Source: Synechococcus sp. GreenBA-s (lineage in GTDB: Bacteria; Cyanobacteriota; Cyanobacteriia; PCC-6307; Cyanobiaceae). From it: 64,000 nucleotides of DNA. Below, in pieces: positions 31,596 through 40,404 of this stretch. The position numbers and the translations under genes are program-made. Where the stretch lies: NCBI RefSeq assembly GCF_024345855.1, contig NZ_JAGQBX010000003.1:40428-104427 (forward strand). Reading direction: 5' to 3'. A model generated the notes under the pieces. That model saw nothing but the letters and a program-made list of their open reading frames with translations, was not told the DNA's origin and did no database searches. Each line of letters opens with the position of its first letter. The stretch's first letter is position 1.

Positions 31596-33994
31596 CAGAC
31601 CTCAGCCCAGGGGTCGTCGTGCTGGCCGCCGGCCGGCCGCGCTGGCTCCGGCACATAGCGGCGCTCCTCGTAGGAGCGGCTCTCGTGGCCCTCGCCGGCG
31701 AAGGGTTCCCCGTCGTCCTCGGGTGGGGCCGCCATGGGGCGGGAGGAGCGCCCCCGCGAGGCAGGCTCAGGCTCCCAGCGCTCCTGGTCCTGCCAGCGCT
31801 CGCGCTCGGGTTCGAGGCGGCCACGGCCGCGACCGGAGGGTTCGAGCTCCTGGCCCTGCCTGTCCTGGCCCCGCCAGTCCTGGCCTCGCCAGTCCTGGCC
31901 TCGCCAGTCCTGGCCCTGCCTGTCGCGAGCCTGCCAGTCGGTGCGTTCCCGCTCCGGGCGGTCCCAGGCCTGACGATCCCAGCTGGAGCCGCCGCGCTCG
32001 CGCTCGCTGCGGGCCGCCGACCAGGAGGGCTCGGCCCAGGGGTCCCGGTAGCCCCCGCCGGCGCCGCCCCGATCCCAGTCGTCCCAGTCGTCGTCGGCGA
32101 ACAGCTCGTCCTTGAGGGAGCCGAGGGTGTTCTTGAGGCCCTGCAGGGGATTGCTCTCCACCTTGCGCTCGCTGGCCAGGCGGCGATTCAGCCCGTAGAG
32201 CGACTCCTGCAGCTGGCTCACCGCCAGATCCAGTTCGCCCAGGTCGCCGCCGTCGCGGGCATCGGCGGCGAGCAGATCCTGCACGTCGCGCACGGCGATC
32301 TCCACCGCCCGCTGCTGGCGTTCGGCGCCGTAGGGCCCCAGCTCCAGGGCGGCATCGCGCAAGCGGCGTTCCGCCTGGGCCACCAGGGTCTGGGCCCGGT
32401 TGCGGCGGTCGATCTCGGCCCGTTTGCGCCGATCCTCCGTGGCCTTCTGCTCGGCCTCGGCGATCAGGGTCTGGATCTCGTCCTCGCTGAGGTTGGAGCC
32501 GCCCTGGATGCTCACGCTCTGCTGGCGGCCGGTGGTGCGGTCGGTGGCCGACACCTGCAGCAGCCCGTTGGCGTCGATGTCGAAGGACACCTGCACCTGG
32601 GGCACACCGCGGGGCGCGGGCGGAATGCCGGAGAGCCGGAAGCGGCCCAGGCTCTTGTTGCCCTCCGCCATCTGGCGCTCGCCCTGGAGCACGTGGATCT
32701 CCACTGAGCTCTGGTTGGCCTCGGAGGTGCTGAACACGTCGCTCTTGCGCACCGGAATCGATGTGTTGCGCGGAATCAGCACCTTCATCACGCCGCCGAT
32801 CGTCTCCAGGCCCAGCGACAGGGGAGTGACGTCGTTGAGCATCAGGTCGCGCAGCTCGCCGGTGAGGATGCCGGCCTGCACGGCCGCGCCGATCGCCACC
32901 ACCTCATCGGGGTTCACCGACTGGCAGGGCTCCAGCGGGATCAGGGTGCGCACCATCTGCTGCACCATCGGCATGCGGGTGGAGCCGCCCACCAGCACCA
33001 CGTCGTCGATGTCCTCCGCGGCCAGGCCCGAATCGCGCAGGGCCCGCTGCACGGGGCGCAGCAGCCGATCCAGCAGATCGGGGCAGAGGCTCTCGAAGCG
33101 GGAGCGCTCCAGGGTGGTCTCGATGTGCAGCGGGCCGGCATCGCCGGTGGCGATGAAGGGCAGGGAGATCGGCGTGCTGCTGACGCCCGAGAGCTCAATC
33201 TTGGCCTTCTCGGCCGCCTCGGTGAGGCGCTGCAGGGCCTGGCGGTCCCGGCGCAGATCGAGGCCGTGCTCGGCCTGGAAGCCATCGGCGAGCCAGTCGA
33301 CGATGCGGCGGTCCCAGTCGTTGCCGCCCAGCTGGGTATCGCCGCTGGTGGCCTTCACGTCAAACACGCCCTGGGCGATGCGCAGCACCGACACATCGAA
33401 GGTGCCGCCGCCCAGGTCGAACACCAGCACCCGCTTGACGGTGCTGCGATCGAAGCCGTAGGCCAGGGCCGCCGCCGTGGGTTCGTTGAGGATCCGCTCC
33501 ACGGCGATCCCCGCCAGCCGGCCGGCGTCGCGGGTGGCCTGGCGCTGGGCGTCGTTGAAATAGGCGGGCACGGTGATCACCGCCGCCTCTACCGGCTCGC
33601 CGAGGTAGGTGGCGGCGTCGTCCACCAGCTTGCGCAGGATGCTGGCCACCAGCTCCTCCGGCGCGTATTCGCGCTCGGTGGCCGGACACACGACCCGCAC
33701 GTTGCCGGTGTCGTTGGCCCGCACCGTGTAGGGCACCGCCAGGCTGCCGTCGTCGAGCTCCTCCCACTGGCGCCCCACGAAGCGCTTGAGGTTGGCGAAG
33801 GTGTTGCGCGGATTGAGCACCAGCTGGCGGCGGGCCAGTTGCCCCACCAGCAGCTCCTGCTCCTTGCTGAAGCCCACCACCGAGGGGGTGGTGCGCCCGC
33901 CCTCGGCGCTGGCGATCACCTGGGGACGGCCGCCCTCCAGGACCGCCACCACGGAGTTGGTGGTGCCCAGGTCGATGCCGACGATCCGCCCCAT
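31595..33994 (-). CDS. dnaK3: DnaK3-type Hsp70 chaperone with long C-terminal tail
   Basis: Hsp70 with the N-terminal GIDLGTTNSVVAV, phosphate loop VFDLGGGTFDVSV and VVLVGGSTRMP motifs, then a substrate-binding domain. It is 799 residues against about 640 for DnaK: after the helical lid (near residue 615) comes a ~185-residue charged tail rich in Arg, Asp, Gln, Trp and Gly, with WRGQD repeats. In cyanobacteria the DnaK3 type has such extended tails, is paired with a dnaJ gene, is essential, and is linked to thylakoids and ribosomes. The gene pair fits that. Confidence 0.9.
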   Translation of the reverse strand: MGRIVGIDLGTTNSVVAVLEGGRPQVIASAEGGRTTPSVVGFSKEQELLVGQLARRQLVLNPRNTFANLKRFVGRQWEELDDGSLAVPYTVRANDTGNVRVVCPATEREYAPEELVASILRKLVDDAATYLGEPVEAAVITVPAYFNDAQRQATRDAGRLAGIAVERILNEPTAAALAYGFDRSTVKRVLVFDLGGGTFDVSVLRIAQGVFDVKATSGDTQLGGNDWDRRIVDWLADGFQAEHGLDLRRDRQALQRLTEAAEKAKIELSGVSSTPISLPFIATGDAGPLHIETTLERSRFESLCPDLLDRLLRPVQRALRDSGLAAEDIDDVVLVGGSTRMPMVQQMVRTLIPLEPCQSVNPDEVVAIGAAVQAGILTGELRDLMLNDVTPLSLGLETIGGVMKVLIPRNTSIPVRKSDVFSTSEANQSSVEIHVLQGERQMAEGNKSLGRFRLSGIPPAPRGVPQVQVSFDIDANGLLQVSATDRTTGRQQSVSIQGGSNLSEDEIQTLIAEAEQKATEDRRKRAEIDRRNRAQTLVAQAERRLRDAALELGPYGAERQQRAVEIAVRDVQDLLAADARDGGDLGELDLAVSQLQESLYGLNRRLASERKVESNPLQGLKNTLGSLKDELFADDDWDDWDRGGAGGGYRDPWAEPSWSAARSERERGGSSWDRQAWDRPERERTDWQARDRQGQDWRGQDWRGQDWRGQDRQGQELEPSGRGRGRLEPERERWQDQERWEPEPASRGRSSRPMAAPPEDDGEPFAGEGHESRSYEERRYVPEPARPAGGQHDDPWAEV
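31862..31922 (-). repeat. 15-bp repeats encoding WRGQD in the DnaK3 tail
   Basis: About four imperfect copies of a 15-bp unit (plus-strand form near CGCCAGTCCTGGCCT) lie in frame and encode RQGQD/WRGQD repeats. The period keeps the reading frame, so copy number can change without breaking the gene. Confidence 0.8.
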
Positions 33995-34201
33995 GGATCC
34001 CTGAATGGAAGACCCAAACTAACGGTCCCACCGCCGAACTCCAGGTCAGCGGTCCCGGCAGTGGCCAAGCCGCTGGCGATCCGCAGCGGTGCGGCTCCAT
34101 CAGCAGCCCCGCAAACGCCACGGTGCCGTTATGCCGTGAAGGCCCCATTGGCCGAGCTGGCACCATCGACGGCCTGCACGTTCCTGTTCGGACCAGACAA
34201 C

Positions 34202-34224
34202 AAAAAAGCCGCCCGGAGGCGGCT
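34202..34224 (-). terminator. Rho-independent terminator of tRNA-Ser(GGA)
   Basis: On the minus strand AGCCGCC-TCCG-GGCGGCT is followed by a run of T residues, a canonical intrinsic terminator just 9 bases after the tRNA. Confidence 0.88.
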
Positions 34225-34232
34225 CTTTGAAA

Positions 34233-34319
34233 CGGAGAGGGAGGGATTCGAACCCTCGATAGAGTTGCCCCTATACAGCATTTCCAGTGCTGCGCCTTCG
34301 ACCACTCGGCCACCTCTCC
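34233..34319 (-). tRNA. tRNA-Ser(GGA)
   Basis: The minus strand folds as a class II tRNA: acceptor GGAGAGG with CCTCTCC and discriminator G, D-arm GGCCGAGTGG, and anticodon loop CTGGAAA giving anticodon GGA. It has a long variable arm and a T-arm with GGTTCGAATCC. The 87-base length and long variable arm fit serine. No CCA is encoded. Confidence 0.96.
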
Positions 34320-34420
34320 GCGAGGGGCATGTCACAGACCAACAGAAGTTCCGTTGATGTCTGCGGTGGGGCAACGGTGAGAATGTAGCAGTCGCCCCCC
34401 TCCCGCACCGCGCGCCGGCC

Positions 34421-34816
34421 ATGCCGTTCAGCAGCCCCCCCTCGAGCGCCAGCCGCAGCCACCCGATCACGGTGCACTGGCGCCAGGAGGGGCGCACGAT
34501 CCGCCTGGAGGTGCCCGAGGGCGAGTACATCCTGCGCAGCTTCGAGCAGCAGGGGGAGCCGCTGCCCTTCAGCTGCCGCAACGGCTGCTGCACCGCCTGC
34601 GCCGTGCGGGTGATCGCCGGGGAGATCGACCAGCGGGAATCCCTGGGCCTGTCGCGGGAGGTGCGCCGCAAGGGCTATGGCCTGCTGTGCGTGGCCCGGG
34701 CCCTCGGGCCCCTGGAGGTAGAGACCCAGGACGAGGACGAGGTCTACGAGCTGCAGTTCGGACGCCACTTCGGCCGTGGCAAGGTGCGTCCCGGCCTGCC
34801 CCTCGACGACGAATGA
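34421..34816 (+). CDS. [2Fe-2S] ferredoxin with C-terminal extension (FdC2-like)
   Basis: The 131-residue electron carrier has the plant-type cluster motif CRNGCCTAC (CX4CX2C, with an extra internal Cys) and the fourth cysteine in LLCVARALGP. After the core comes TQDEDEVYELQFGRHFGRGKV, an extension I associate with the FdC2 type of ferredoxin variants in cyanobacteria and plants. The stop overlaps the next gene start as ATGA. Donor and acceptor are unknown. Confidence 0.82.
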   Translation: MPFSSPPSSASRSHPITVHWRQEGRTIRLEVPEGEYILRSFEQQGEPLPFSCRNGCCTACAVRVIAGEIDQRESLGLSREVRRKGYGLLCVARALGPLEVETQDEDEVYELQFGRHFGRGKVRPGLPLDDE

Positions 34817-35727
34817 GCCTGAGCGCCAGCCTGCCCCCGCGCCTCAGCGACGCGGCCCACCAGGGCTCGGGCCTGCCGGAGGCCGAGCTGGAGCGCCTGG
34901 CCGGCGTCGCCCGCCGGGCGGCGGAGGCCGGCGCGGCTGAGCTGCGGCGCCATTTCGGCCAGCTGGAGCAGATCCGCGAGAAGGGCCGGGCCGGAGATCT
35001 GGTCACCGAAGCCGACGTGGCCGCCGAGCGGGCCGTGCTGGCGGTGCTGGAGGCCGAGACGCCGGACCTGGGCGTGCTGGCGGAGGAGAGCGGCCGCCGG
35101 GCCGGCGCGTCGGAGCTGGAGTGGTGCGTCGATCCGCTCGATGGCACCACCAACTACGCCCACCGCTATCCCTTCTTCGGCACCTCGATCGGCCTCACCT
35201 GGCGGGGGCAGCCGCTGCTGGGGGCCCTGGCGGTGCCGGCCCTGGAGCAGCTCTACTGGGCGGCGCCGGGCCTGGGGGCCTGGTGCAACGACGCCCCGAT
35301 CGAGGTGAGCGGCTGTGGGGCGCTGGCGGAGTCGCTGCTGGTGACCGGCTTCGCCTACGACCGCCACACCCGCCTCGACAACAACTACGCCGAGTTCGCC
35401 TACTTCACCCACCGCACGCGCGGGGTGCGGCGCGGCGGCGCGGCGGCGGTGGACCTGGCCTTCGTGGCGGCGGGACGCCTCGATGGCTACTGGGAGCGGG
35501 GGCTCTCCCCCTGGGATCTGGCCGCCGGCGTGGCCCTGGTGGAGCAGGCGGGCGGGGTGGTGTGTGCCTACGACGGCGGCCCAGCCACGCTGGGCGCCGG
35601 CCGCCTGATCGCCTGCACGCCGGGCCTGCGCCAGAGCCTGATCGACGGCCTGGCAGCCTGCCGTCCCCTGAGCGGCGCCAGCTTCGGTGCGCCGGAACTG
35701 GACCGTGCCGGCCCCGAACCGGGCTGA
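34813..35727 (+). CDS. Inositol monophosphatase family protein
   Basis: The 304-residue Mg-dependent sugar phosphatase has GDLVTEADVAAE and the core WCVDPLDGTTNYAHRYPFFGTSIG. The late motif is WERGLSPWDLAAGVALVEQAGG. Substrate choice within the family (inositol-1-phosphate, fructose-1,6-bisphosphate or histidinol-phosphate) cannot be told from these motifs. The hisZ gene just downstream makes a histidinol-phosphate phosphatase role worth considering. Its ATG overlaps the ferredoxin stop. Confidence 0.88.
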   Translation: MSLSASLPPRLSDAAHQGSGLPEAELERLAGVARRAAEAGAAELRRHFGQLEQIREKGRAGDLVTEADVAAERAVLAVLEAETPDLGVLAEESGRRAGASELEWCVDPLDGTTNYAHRYPFFGTSIGLTWRGQPLLGALAVPALEQLYWAAPGLGAWCNDAPIEVSGCGALAESLLVTGFAYDRHTRLDNNYAEFAYFTHRTRGVRRGGAAAVDLAFVAAGRLDGYWERGLSPWDLAAGVALVEQAGGVVCAYDGGPATLGAGRLIACTPGLRQSLIDGLAACRPLSGASFGAPELDRAGPEPG

Positions 35728-35794
35728 GCCCGCGCTGGGCGGCCCAGGGGCCGATCCATAGGATCGAGCCCGATCTCCGTCGCCCCCTCCCCCC

Positions 35795-37027
35795 ATGGCC
35801 CTGCAACCCGCCGCCGGCGCCAGGGACCTCAATCCGCGCCAGGTGGAGGGCAACCGCCGTCTCTGCGATCAGCTGGCGGAGGTGTACCGCCTGTGGGGCT
35901 ACCAGGAGGTGGCACCCCCGACCGTCGAGCGGCTGGAGACCCTGGAGGCCGGTGGCGGCATCGCCAGCCGGGAGCTGGTGCGCCTGGCCGCCGATGAGCC
36001 CCTGGGCCTGCGGCCGGAGATGACCGCCTCGATCGCTCGGGCCGCCTGCACGCGGCTGGCGGCCCGGCCCCGGCCGCTGCGGCTGTGGAGCAGCGGCGTG
36101 GTGTTCCGCAGCGGCGTGGGCGATGCCGGGGGCCAGCGGATCGAGGAGCAGCTCCAGAGCGGTGTGGAGCTGCTCGGCAGCGGCGCCACCAACGGCGGCA
36201 CCAACGACGGCAACGGCGGCGTGGCCGGCGTGGCCGATGCGGAACTCCTGCGGCTGCTGCTCGCCTGCCTGCGGCGGGTGGGCATCACGGGCGCCCACCA
36301 GCCGCGCCTGCTGCTCGGCCACCACGGCGTGCTCTCGGCCCTGCTCGATCAGGTGCCCGCTGAGCAGCGCACCGCCGCGCGGCAGGCCCTCACCGGCTTT
36401 GATCCCCTGGCGCTGGCGGCCCTGGAGCTGCCGCAGCGCCAGCGCCAGGGGCTGCAGGCCCTGATGCGGCTGCGGGGCGAACCGGCCGCCGTGCTCTATC
36501 AGCTGGAACAGCAGCTGGGCCCCTGCGCCCTCCTCGACGACCTGGATGCCACCCTCAAGGCGATCGCCCCGGTGGCGGCGGCCCAGGGGGTGACCCTGCA
36601 GCTCGATCCGAGCTTCCAGCCCCACTTCGACCTCTACGACGGGCTGGTGCTCAAGCTCGTCTGCCAGGGCGCCGACGCGCCGGTGGAGCTGGCCAGCGGC
36701 GGCCGCTACGACGCCCTGGTGGGGCGCTTCAGCAGCGAGCAGGAGCGCTCCAGCGCCTCCGGCATGGGTTTCGGCTTCGCCGTCGAGGCGCTGCGGGAGC
36801 TGCTCGATGGGGAGGTCGCCGAGCCTGAACCGCAGCCGCCGGTGCTGGTGGCCTATGCCAATGCCCTGGCGCTGCCCGCCGCCCTGGATCGGCTTGAGCA
36901 GCTGCATGGGGCAGGCAAGCGGGCCGAGCTGCTGGCGGAACCCTGCCCGACGCGGTCCAGCGCCGAGGCCATCGCCAGCGGACGCGGCTGCGCCGGCAGC
37001 GTCTGGGTGGAGCCCGGCGCTGCCTAG
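35795..37027 (+). CDS. hisZ: ATP phosphoribosyltransferase regulatory subunit HisZ
   Basis: HisZ is a histidyl-tRNA synthetase paralogue that pairs with short HisG to start histidine synthesis. The 410-residue protein has class II-like motifs (ARDLNPRQVEGNRRL, PEMTASIARAACTRL, ELASGGRYDALVGRF). It is shorter than HisS and ends without the anticodon-binding domain. It lies 67 bases downstream of the IMPase-family gene. Confidence 0.92.
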   Translation: MALQPAAGARDLNPRQVEGNRRLCDQLAEVYRLWGYQEVAPPTVERLETLEAGGGIASRELVRLAADEPLGLRPEMTASIARAACTRLAARPRPLRLWSSGVVFRSGVGDAGGQRIEEQLQSGVELLGSGATNGGTNDGNGGVAGVADAELLRLLLACLRRVGITGAHQPRLLLGHHGVLSALLDQVPAEQRTAARQALTGFDPLALAALELPQRQRQGLQALMRLRGEPAAVLYQLEQQLGPCALLDDLDATLKAIAPVAAAQGVTLQLDPSFQPHFDLYDGLVLKLVCQGADAPVELASGGRYDALVGRFSSEQERSSASGMGFGFAVEALRELLDGEVAEPEPQPPVLVAYANALALPAALDRLEQLHGAGKRAELLAEPCPTRSSAEAIASGRGCAGSVWVEPGAA

Positions 37028-37058
37028 GATCTGCGCCAGACCATCGCCTTTGAAGCCC

Positions 37059-37283
37059 ATGGCCCACACGATCCTCACCGACGTCTGCGAGGGCGTGGCG
37101 GATTGCGTGGATGCCTGCCCCGTGGCCTGCATCCATCCCGGCCAGGGTGCCAACGTGAAGGGCACCGGCTTCTTCTGGATCGACTTCGACACCTGCATCG
37201 ACTGCGGCATCTGCCTGCAGGTGTGCCCGGTGGCCGGAGCGATCGTGCCGGAGGAGAAACCCGAGCTGCAGCGGGCCGGCTGA
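37059..37283 (+). CDS. Small 4Fe-4S-type ferredoxin
   Basis: The 74-residue protein starts at MAHTILTDVCEG behind hisZ. It has an N-terminal DCVDACPVACI segment and a second canonical CIDCGICLQVCPVAG motif, so it can carry two clusters ([4Fe-4S], with a possible [3Fe-4S] first site). Such small ferredoxins are general electron carriers in cyanobacteria. It is inside a longer shadow frame that starts upstream in hisZ; the ATG at 37059 gives the proper size. Confidence 0.9.
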   Translation: MAHTILTDVCEGVADCVDACPVACIHPGQGANVKGTGFFWIDFDTCIDCGICLQVCPVAGAIVPEEKPELQRAG

Positions 37284-37325
37284 CCACCGCCGCTGCCGCC
37301 CAGCCCCCAGTCCTGGAGACGGTCG

Positions 37326-37676
37326 ATGCGCGTTCCACTGCCCCGCCCGTCCCGGCAGCCGTTGCCCGAACCGGCGGTGACCAAGAGGCTGCACCGCCGC
37401 CATGACCACCGCCGTGGGCTGGTTCAGGTGGTGATCGGGCTCTGCTGTGCCCTGCTGCTGCTGATCAGCGACCCGGCCACCGCGGCCAGCTTCGACGCGA
37501 GGGGTGCGGCCGGTTCCCTGCGGCCGCGTGGCACTCCCACCCAGCAGCTCGACGACGAGGCGATGCCCGAGCTGCAGCTGTTCGACAGCGCCGGCTCGGG
37601 TCAGCAGGACGAGCTGCTGCCGCCCCTGGGCCCGATGGGCTCCTCGGGGCTGGGCGGCGACCTGTTCGGGGAGTAA
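37326..37676 (+). CDS. Small exported hypothetical protein
   Basis: The 116-residue frame has a very basic N terminus, a hydrophobic helix (GLVQVVIGLCCALLLLISD) and an ATAAS cleavage-like site, then an acidic, Gly/Pro-rich tail. The GTG at 37377 is an alternative start. No family is recognised. It follows the ferredoxin by 42 bases on the same strand. Confidence 0.5.
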   Translation: MRVPLPRPSRQPLPEPAVTKRLHRRHDHRRGLVQVVIGLCCALLLLISDPATAASFDARGAAGSLRPRGTPTQQLDDEAMPELQLFDSAGSGQQDELLPPLGPMGSSGLGGDLFGE

Positions 37677-37738
37677 CCCCAGCAGGTCGCCTCAGGTGGG
37701 TTCAGCCCTGGCGGCCGTGGGGACCGGCGGAGCCTGCT

Positions 37739-38347
37739 TCAGCGGGCCAGCAGGCCGAGGGCTCCCAGGGAGGCCACACCGCCGCTGAGGGCGAGCAGCA
37801 GGGCGAGGGCACGGGTCCAGGTCTGGGACATCCGGCGCAAGGCCAGGAAGCTGCCGCCGCTCACCAGCACGGAGGCGGTCAGGGCACCCAGCCACCAGCC
37901 CAGGGCAGCCCCCTCAGACGGAGCCTCGAGGCCGTGGAGCATGGCGTGGCTGGCCACGGCGGCGGCCACCAGGCCCCCGCCAAGGGCCTGCGGCGCGGCC
38001 TGAGGGGAGCGAACGCTGCGCAGCGAGAGCACGGCGACGGCGGCGATCGCCAGGGCCGCCAGCAGCTCCAGGCCGGGAATGCTGGCGCCCAGGGCGCCCG
38101 CCACGCCGCCCGCCACCGCGCCCGCCAGGGCCCAGAGCAGCAGCTGGCTGGAGAGCTGGGAGGCCGCCGCCCCCACCGCGATCAGCAGCAGGAGGTGGTC
38201 GGCGCCGGAGATCGGATGCAGGAATCCGGAAGCGAGGCCGCCGCCGGCCAGCTGGTGCGCCTGGGCCGGTTGCCCCAGCAGCAGCAGCGCCAGGGCGGAC
38301 GTGCCGGCCAGCAGGGTCAGGGACCTGGGGGAAAGGGTCTGGGTCAT
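37739..38347 (-). CDS. hupE: HupE/UreJ family metal transporter
   Basis: The 202-residue membrane protein has a signal-like first helix ending PAQAHQ, the family motif GFLHPISGADHLLLLIAVG with histidine/aspartate metal ligands, and a later HAMLHGLEAP. Five to six further helices follow. HupE/UreJ proteins carry nickel or cobalt. The cobalamin riboswitch directly upstream argues for cobalt here, feeding the B12 pathway that includes cobN. Confidence 0.9.
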   Translation of the reverse strand: MTQTLSPRSLTLLAGTSALALLLLGQPAQAHQLAGGGLASGFLHPISGADHLLLLIAVGAAASQLSSQLLLWALAGAVAGGVAGALGASIPGLELLAALAIAAVAVLSLRSVRSPQAAPQALGGGLVAAAVASHAMLHGLEAPSEGAALGWWLGALTASVLVSGGSFLALRRMSQTWTRALALLLALSGGVASLGALGLLAR

Positions 38348-38379
38348 CGAGGGGGCCGGTCCGCGCCGGGGAGGGAAAA

Positions 38380-38525
38380 CAGCAGGCGGTGAGCGTTCTG
38401 ACTGAGGAGGCGGCAGGCCTCCATCACAGCTGCGGGACAGCGCCGGACTCGCCGCAGGCCAGGCCTGCGCCCCACCGGACTTTCCTCGTTACCTCCAGGG
38501 CGTGACCCACTGGAACCGCTGGATC
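38380..38525 (-). promoter_or_regulatory. Cobalamin (AdoCbl) riboswitch upstream of hupE
   Basis: The minus-strand leader contains the conserved elements of the cobalamin riboswitch in order: GGTAACGAGGAAAGTCCGGTG, then GCGCTGTCCCGCAGCTGTGATGG (the B12 box), then AGTCAGAACGCTCACC. The hupE ATG lies about 35 bases after the last element, so the riboswitch can act on translation or termination. End points are approximate. Confidence 0.9.
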
Positions 38526-38904
38526 CATTCTGCCCTGGCTGGCGTGGAGCCGCCGCTGCCGGGGCTTGCGGCACCGCCAGGGGCAACCCTGCACCGTCAG
38601 GGGTAGGAATCGAGCCGGATCCACTCACCAGTTCGCCATAAAGACCTCCGGTAGGGGTAGCCAGACCACGCCAAGACCCTCAAGACGGAGTGCATCCAGA
38701 TGCCATCAGATTGCGGGCGCCCACTGGCACCAGAGACCAGCAACGCTTGTGGGGCCAATTCAGTACCTCTAGGGTTAAATCGTGCCGTACCTGCGCTTTG
38801 ACGGCGCCTGCCCTGTCACTCAGTGGACGTTTCTGACAGCCCCTCAGGGTGAGATGGGTTGGCCATACTCCCAGGCCTAGTGTTGGCCTGAGCTGGTCGC
38901 CCCC
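38526..38904. other. Intergenic stretch without a gene
   Basis: I see no convincing ORF, RNA or repeat here. It should hold the hupE promoter on the minus strand and the promoter of the PAS-domain ORF on the plus strand. Confidence 0.5.
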
Positions 38905-39438
38905 ATGGCAGGCAAGGTCGCCCAACCAAGCACGGTCGACGGCGGCGTGGTGAACGGCGGCGTGGTGAACGGTGGCGCGGTGAATGGCGGCGCAGTGAAC
39001 AGCGGCGTGATGAATGGTGGCGTGGATCGGCTGCTGGAGAGGTTCCACATCCTGGCTGAGCTGAGCAACGCCGATCTGGTGATTGCTGAGCTGCCGAGTG
39101 GTCGCTTCATCGACTGCAATTCCAGCGCCCACGCGCGACTGGGCTACAGCCGCGACGAATTCCTGGCCCTGCGTCCCGACAAGCTGCAGGCAGATCCCGA
39201 CCACGACGGTGCCTGGGTGGCCGTGCAGATGGCCGCGATCCTGCAGGAGGGAGGGGGCGCCTTCAGCACGCATCACCAGCCATCAACCCCACGTCCGCCC
39301 TGTTCCGTCCGTTGCGGTCAACTAACCACAGGTCGGCAGCTACCGCAAAAGGAAGCTGTCCGGCCCCCGGCGGCGCCGCAGAGGAGAGGGCGCGCGGCAC
39401 GGGTGCGACGGCACAGGTGCGCCGGCACGGAGGGCTAG
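38905..39438 (+). pseudogene. PAS-domain sensor remnant with pentapeptide repeats
   Basis: The 177-codon frame opens with GGVVN-type pentapeptide repeats. It continues into a clear PAS domain start (LSNADLVIAELPSGRFIDCNSSAHARLGYSRDEF, then a helix ending at GGGAFSTHH). After residue 120 it turns into arginine/proline-rich shadow sequence, where a PAS domain should give its last strands and an output domain. I read it as the 5' part of a sensor gene (probably PAS plus GGDEF or kinase) that lost its 3' part. Confidence 0.6.
38941..39027 (+). repeat. 15-bp tandem repeats, nearly six copies
   Basis: The unit GGCGGCGTGGTGAAC occurs twice perfectly and then in four diverging copies (changes mostly at codon third positions), encoding Gly-Gly-Val-Val-Asn-like pentapeptides. 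Confidence 0.92.
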
Positions 39439-40214
39439 GGGCCGCAGCCGCCCATCGGCACCGAGGCCTGAGGCCGTGCGGCGGCCATGGCGTCCAGCAG
39501 GCGACCCAGCATCAGCCGATTGCGGGCCTCGATCCGCTCACCCCAGGCCTCCAGATCCGCCAGCACCCGATCCACGCCTTCGGCGCCGTGGGCCCGCCGC
39601 ACAAACTCCGGGACGGCCTCGACCCACGACCGCGCCAGGGCTGGGGTGATCTCAGCGTGGAACTGCAACCCCCAGGCGCACGGCCCAAGGCGGAATACCT
39701 GTTCGCGGCAGGCCAACGAGGAGGCCAGCAGCACCGCGTGGGCGGGCAGGCGGCAGCGATCGCCGTGCCAGAAGAACACCGGCTCGCAGGCCTGCAACCC
39801 AGCCAGGGCAGGCTCCTCCGCAGCGGCCGGCAGCCACTGCACAGCCCCGCAACCCACTTCCGGCAGGACCTGAGGAGGGTCCCCCTGGGTGAGGGGCTCC
39901 ACCGCTCCGCCGGCGGCATGGGCAAGCATCTGCGCGCCCAGGCACAGGCCCAGCACCGGGGCCCGGGCCTCCAGCCGAGCCCGGATCAGCGCCAGTTCCG
40001 CCGGCATCCAGCCATGGGCCGGGTCGTCGCGATCGCCCACCCCCATCGTTCCGCCCAGCACCACCAGGATCTGGCCGGGCTGGTGCGGCTCGGGCAGGGG
40101 ATCGCCGCAGTCGAGGCGGCAGAGCCTCCAGCTCCAGTTCCGTTCCGCCACCAGCTCGGCCAGGATGCCGGGCCCCACCAGCGCCTGGTGCTGCAACACG
40201 ATCACCTCAGGCAT
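39435..40214 (-). CDS. Class I glutamine amidotransferase-like protein
   Basis: The 259-residue protein has the class I GATase triad layout: nucleophile elbow GLCLGAQML, and the C-terminal LQFHAEIT with the catalytic histidine followed by glutamate. It also has VFFWHGDRCRLP, typical of the free-standing GMP synthase-like group. No synthetase partner is adjacent, so it may act alone, for example on gamma-glutamyl compounds. It converges on the PAS remnant. Confidence 0.88.
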   Translation of the reverse strand: MPEVIVLQHQALVGPGILAELVAERNWSWRLCRLDCGDPLPEPHQPGQILVVLGGTMGVGDRDDPAHGWMPAELALIRARLEARAPVLGLCLGAQMLAHAAGGAVEPLTQGDPPQVLPEVGCGAVQWLPAAAEEPALAGLQACEPVFFWHGDRCRLPAHAVLLASSLACREQVFRLGPCAWGLQFHAEITPALARSWVEAVPEFVRRAHGAEGVDRVLADLEAWGERIEARNRLMLGRLLDAMAAARPQASVPMGGCGP

Positions 40215-40404
40215 GGCGCACCTGCGATCCGGGTCGGGGCCATCGTGATGGATCCCTCAGGGCCCACGGTTGGATCTGAACCACCGGGCCGCTGCAGCAA
40301 GCTTCCGGGAGCCGCTGCGCTGCCATGACGGGCCTGACTGGATTTCTGGATCGCCGCTCGCCGGTGTTCGCCCGGCGCGCCATGGCCCATCGAGCGGGCG
40401 TGGA

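Noticed and set aside
33995..34200. Possible gene between dnaK3 and tRNA-Ser(GGA)
   Set aside because: Only shadow-quality frames; the stretch is better explained as the dnaK3 promoter region and the tRNA terminator flank.
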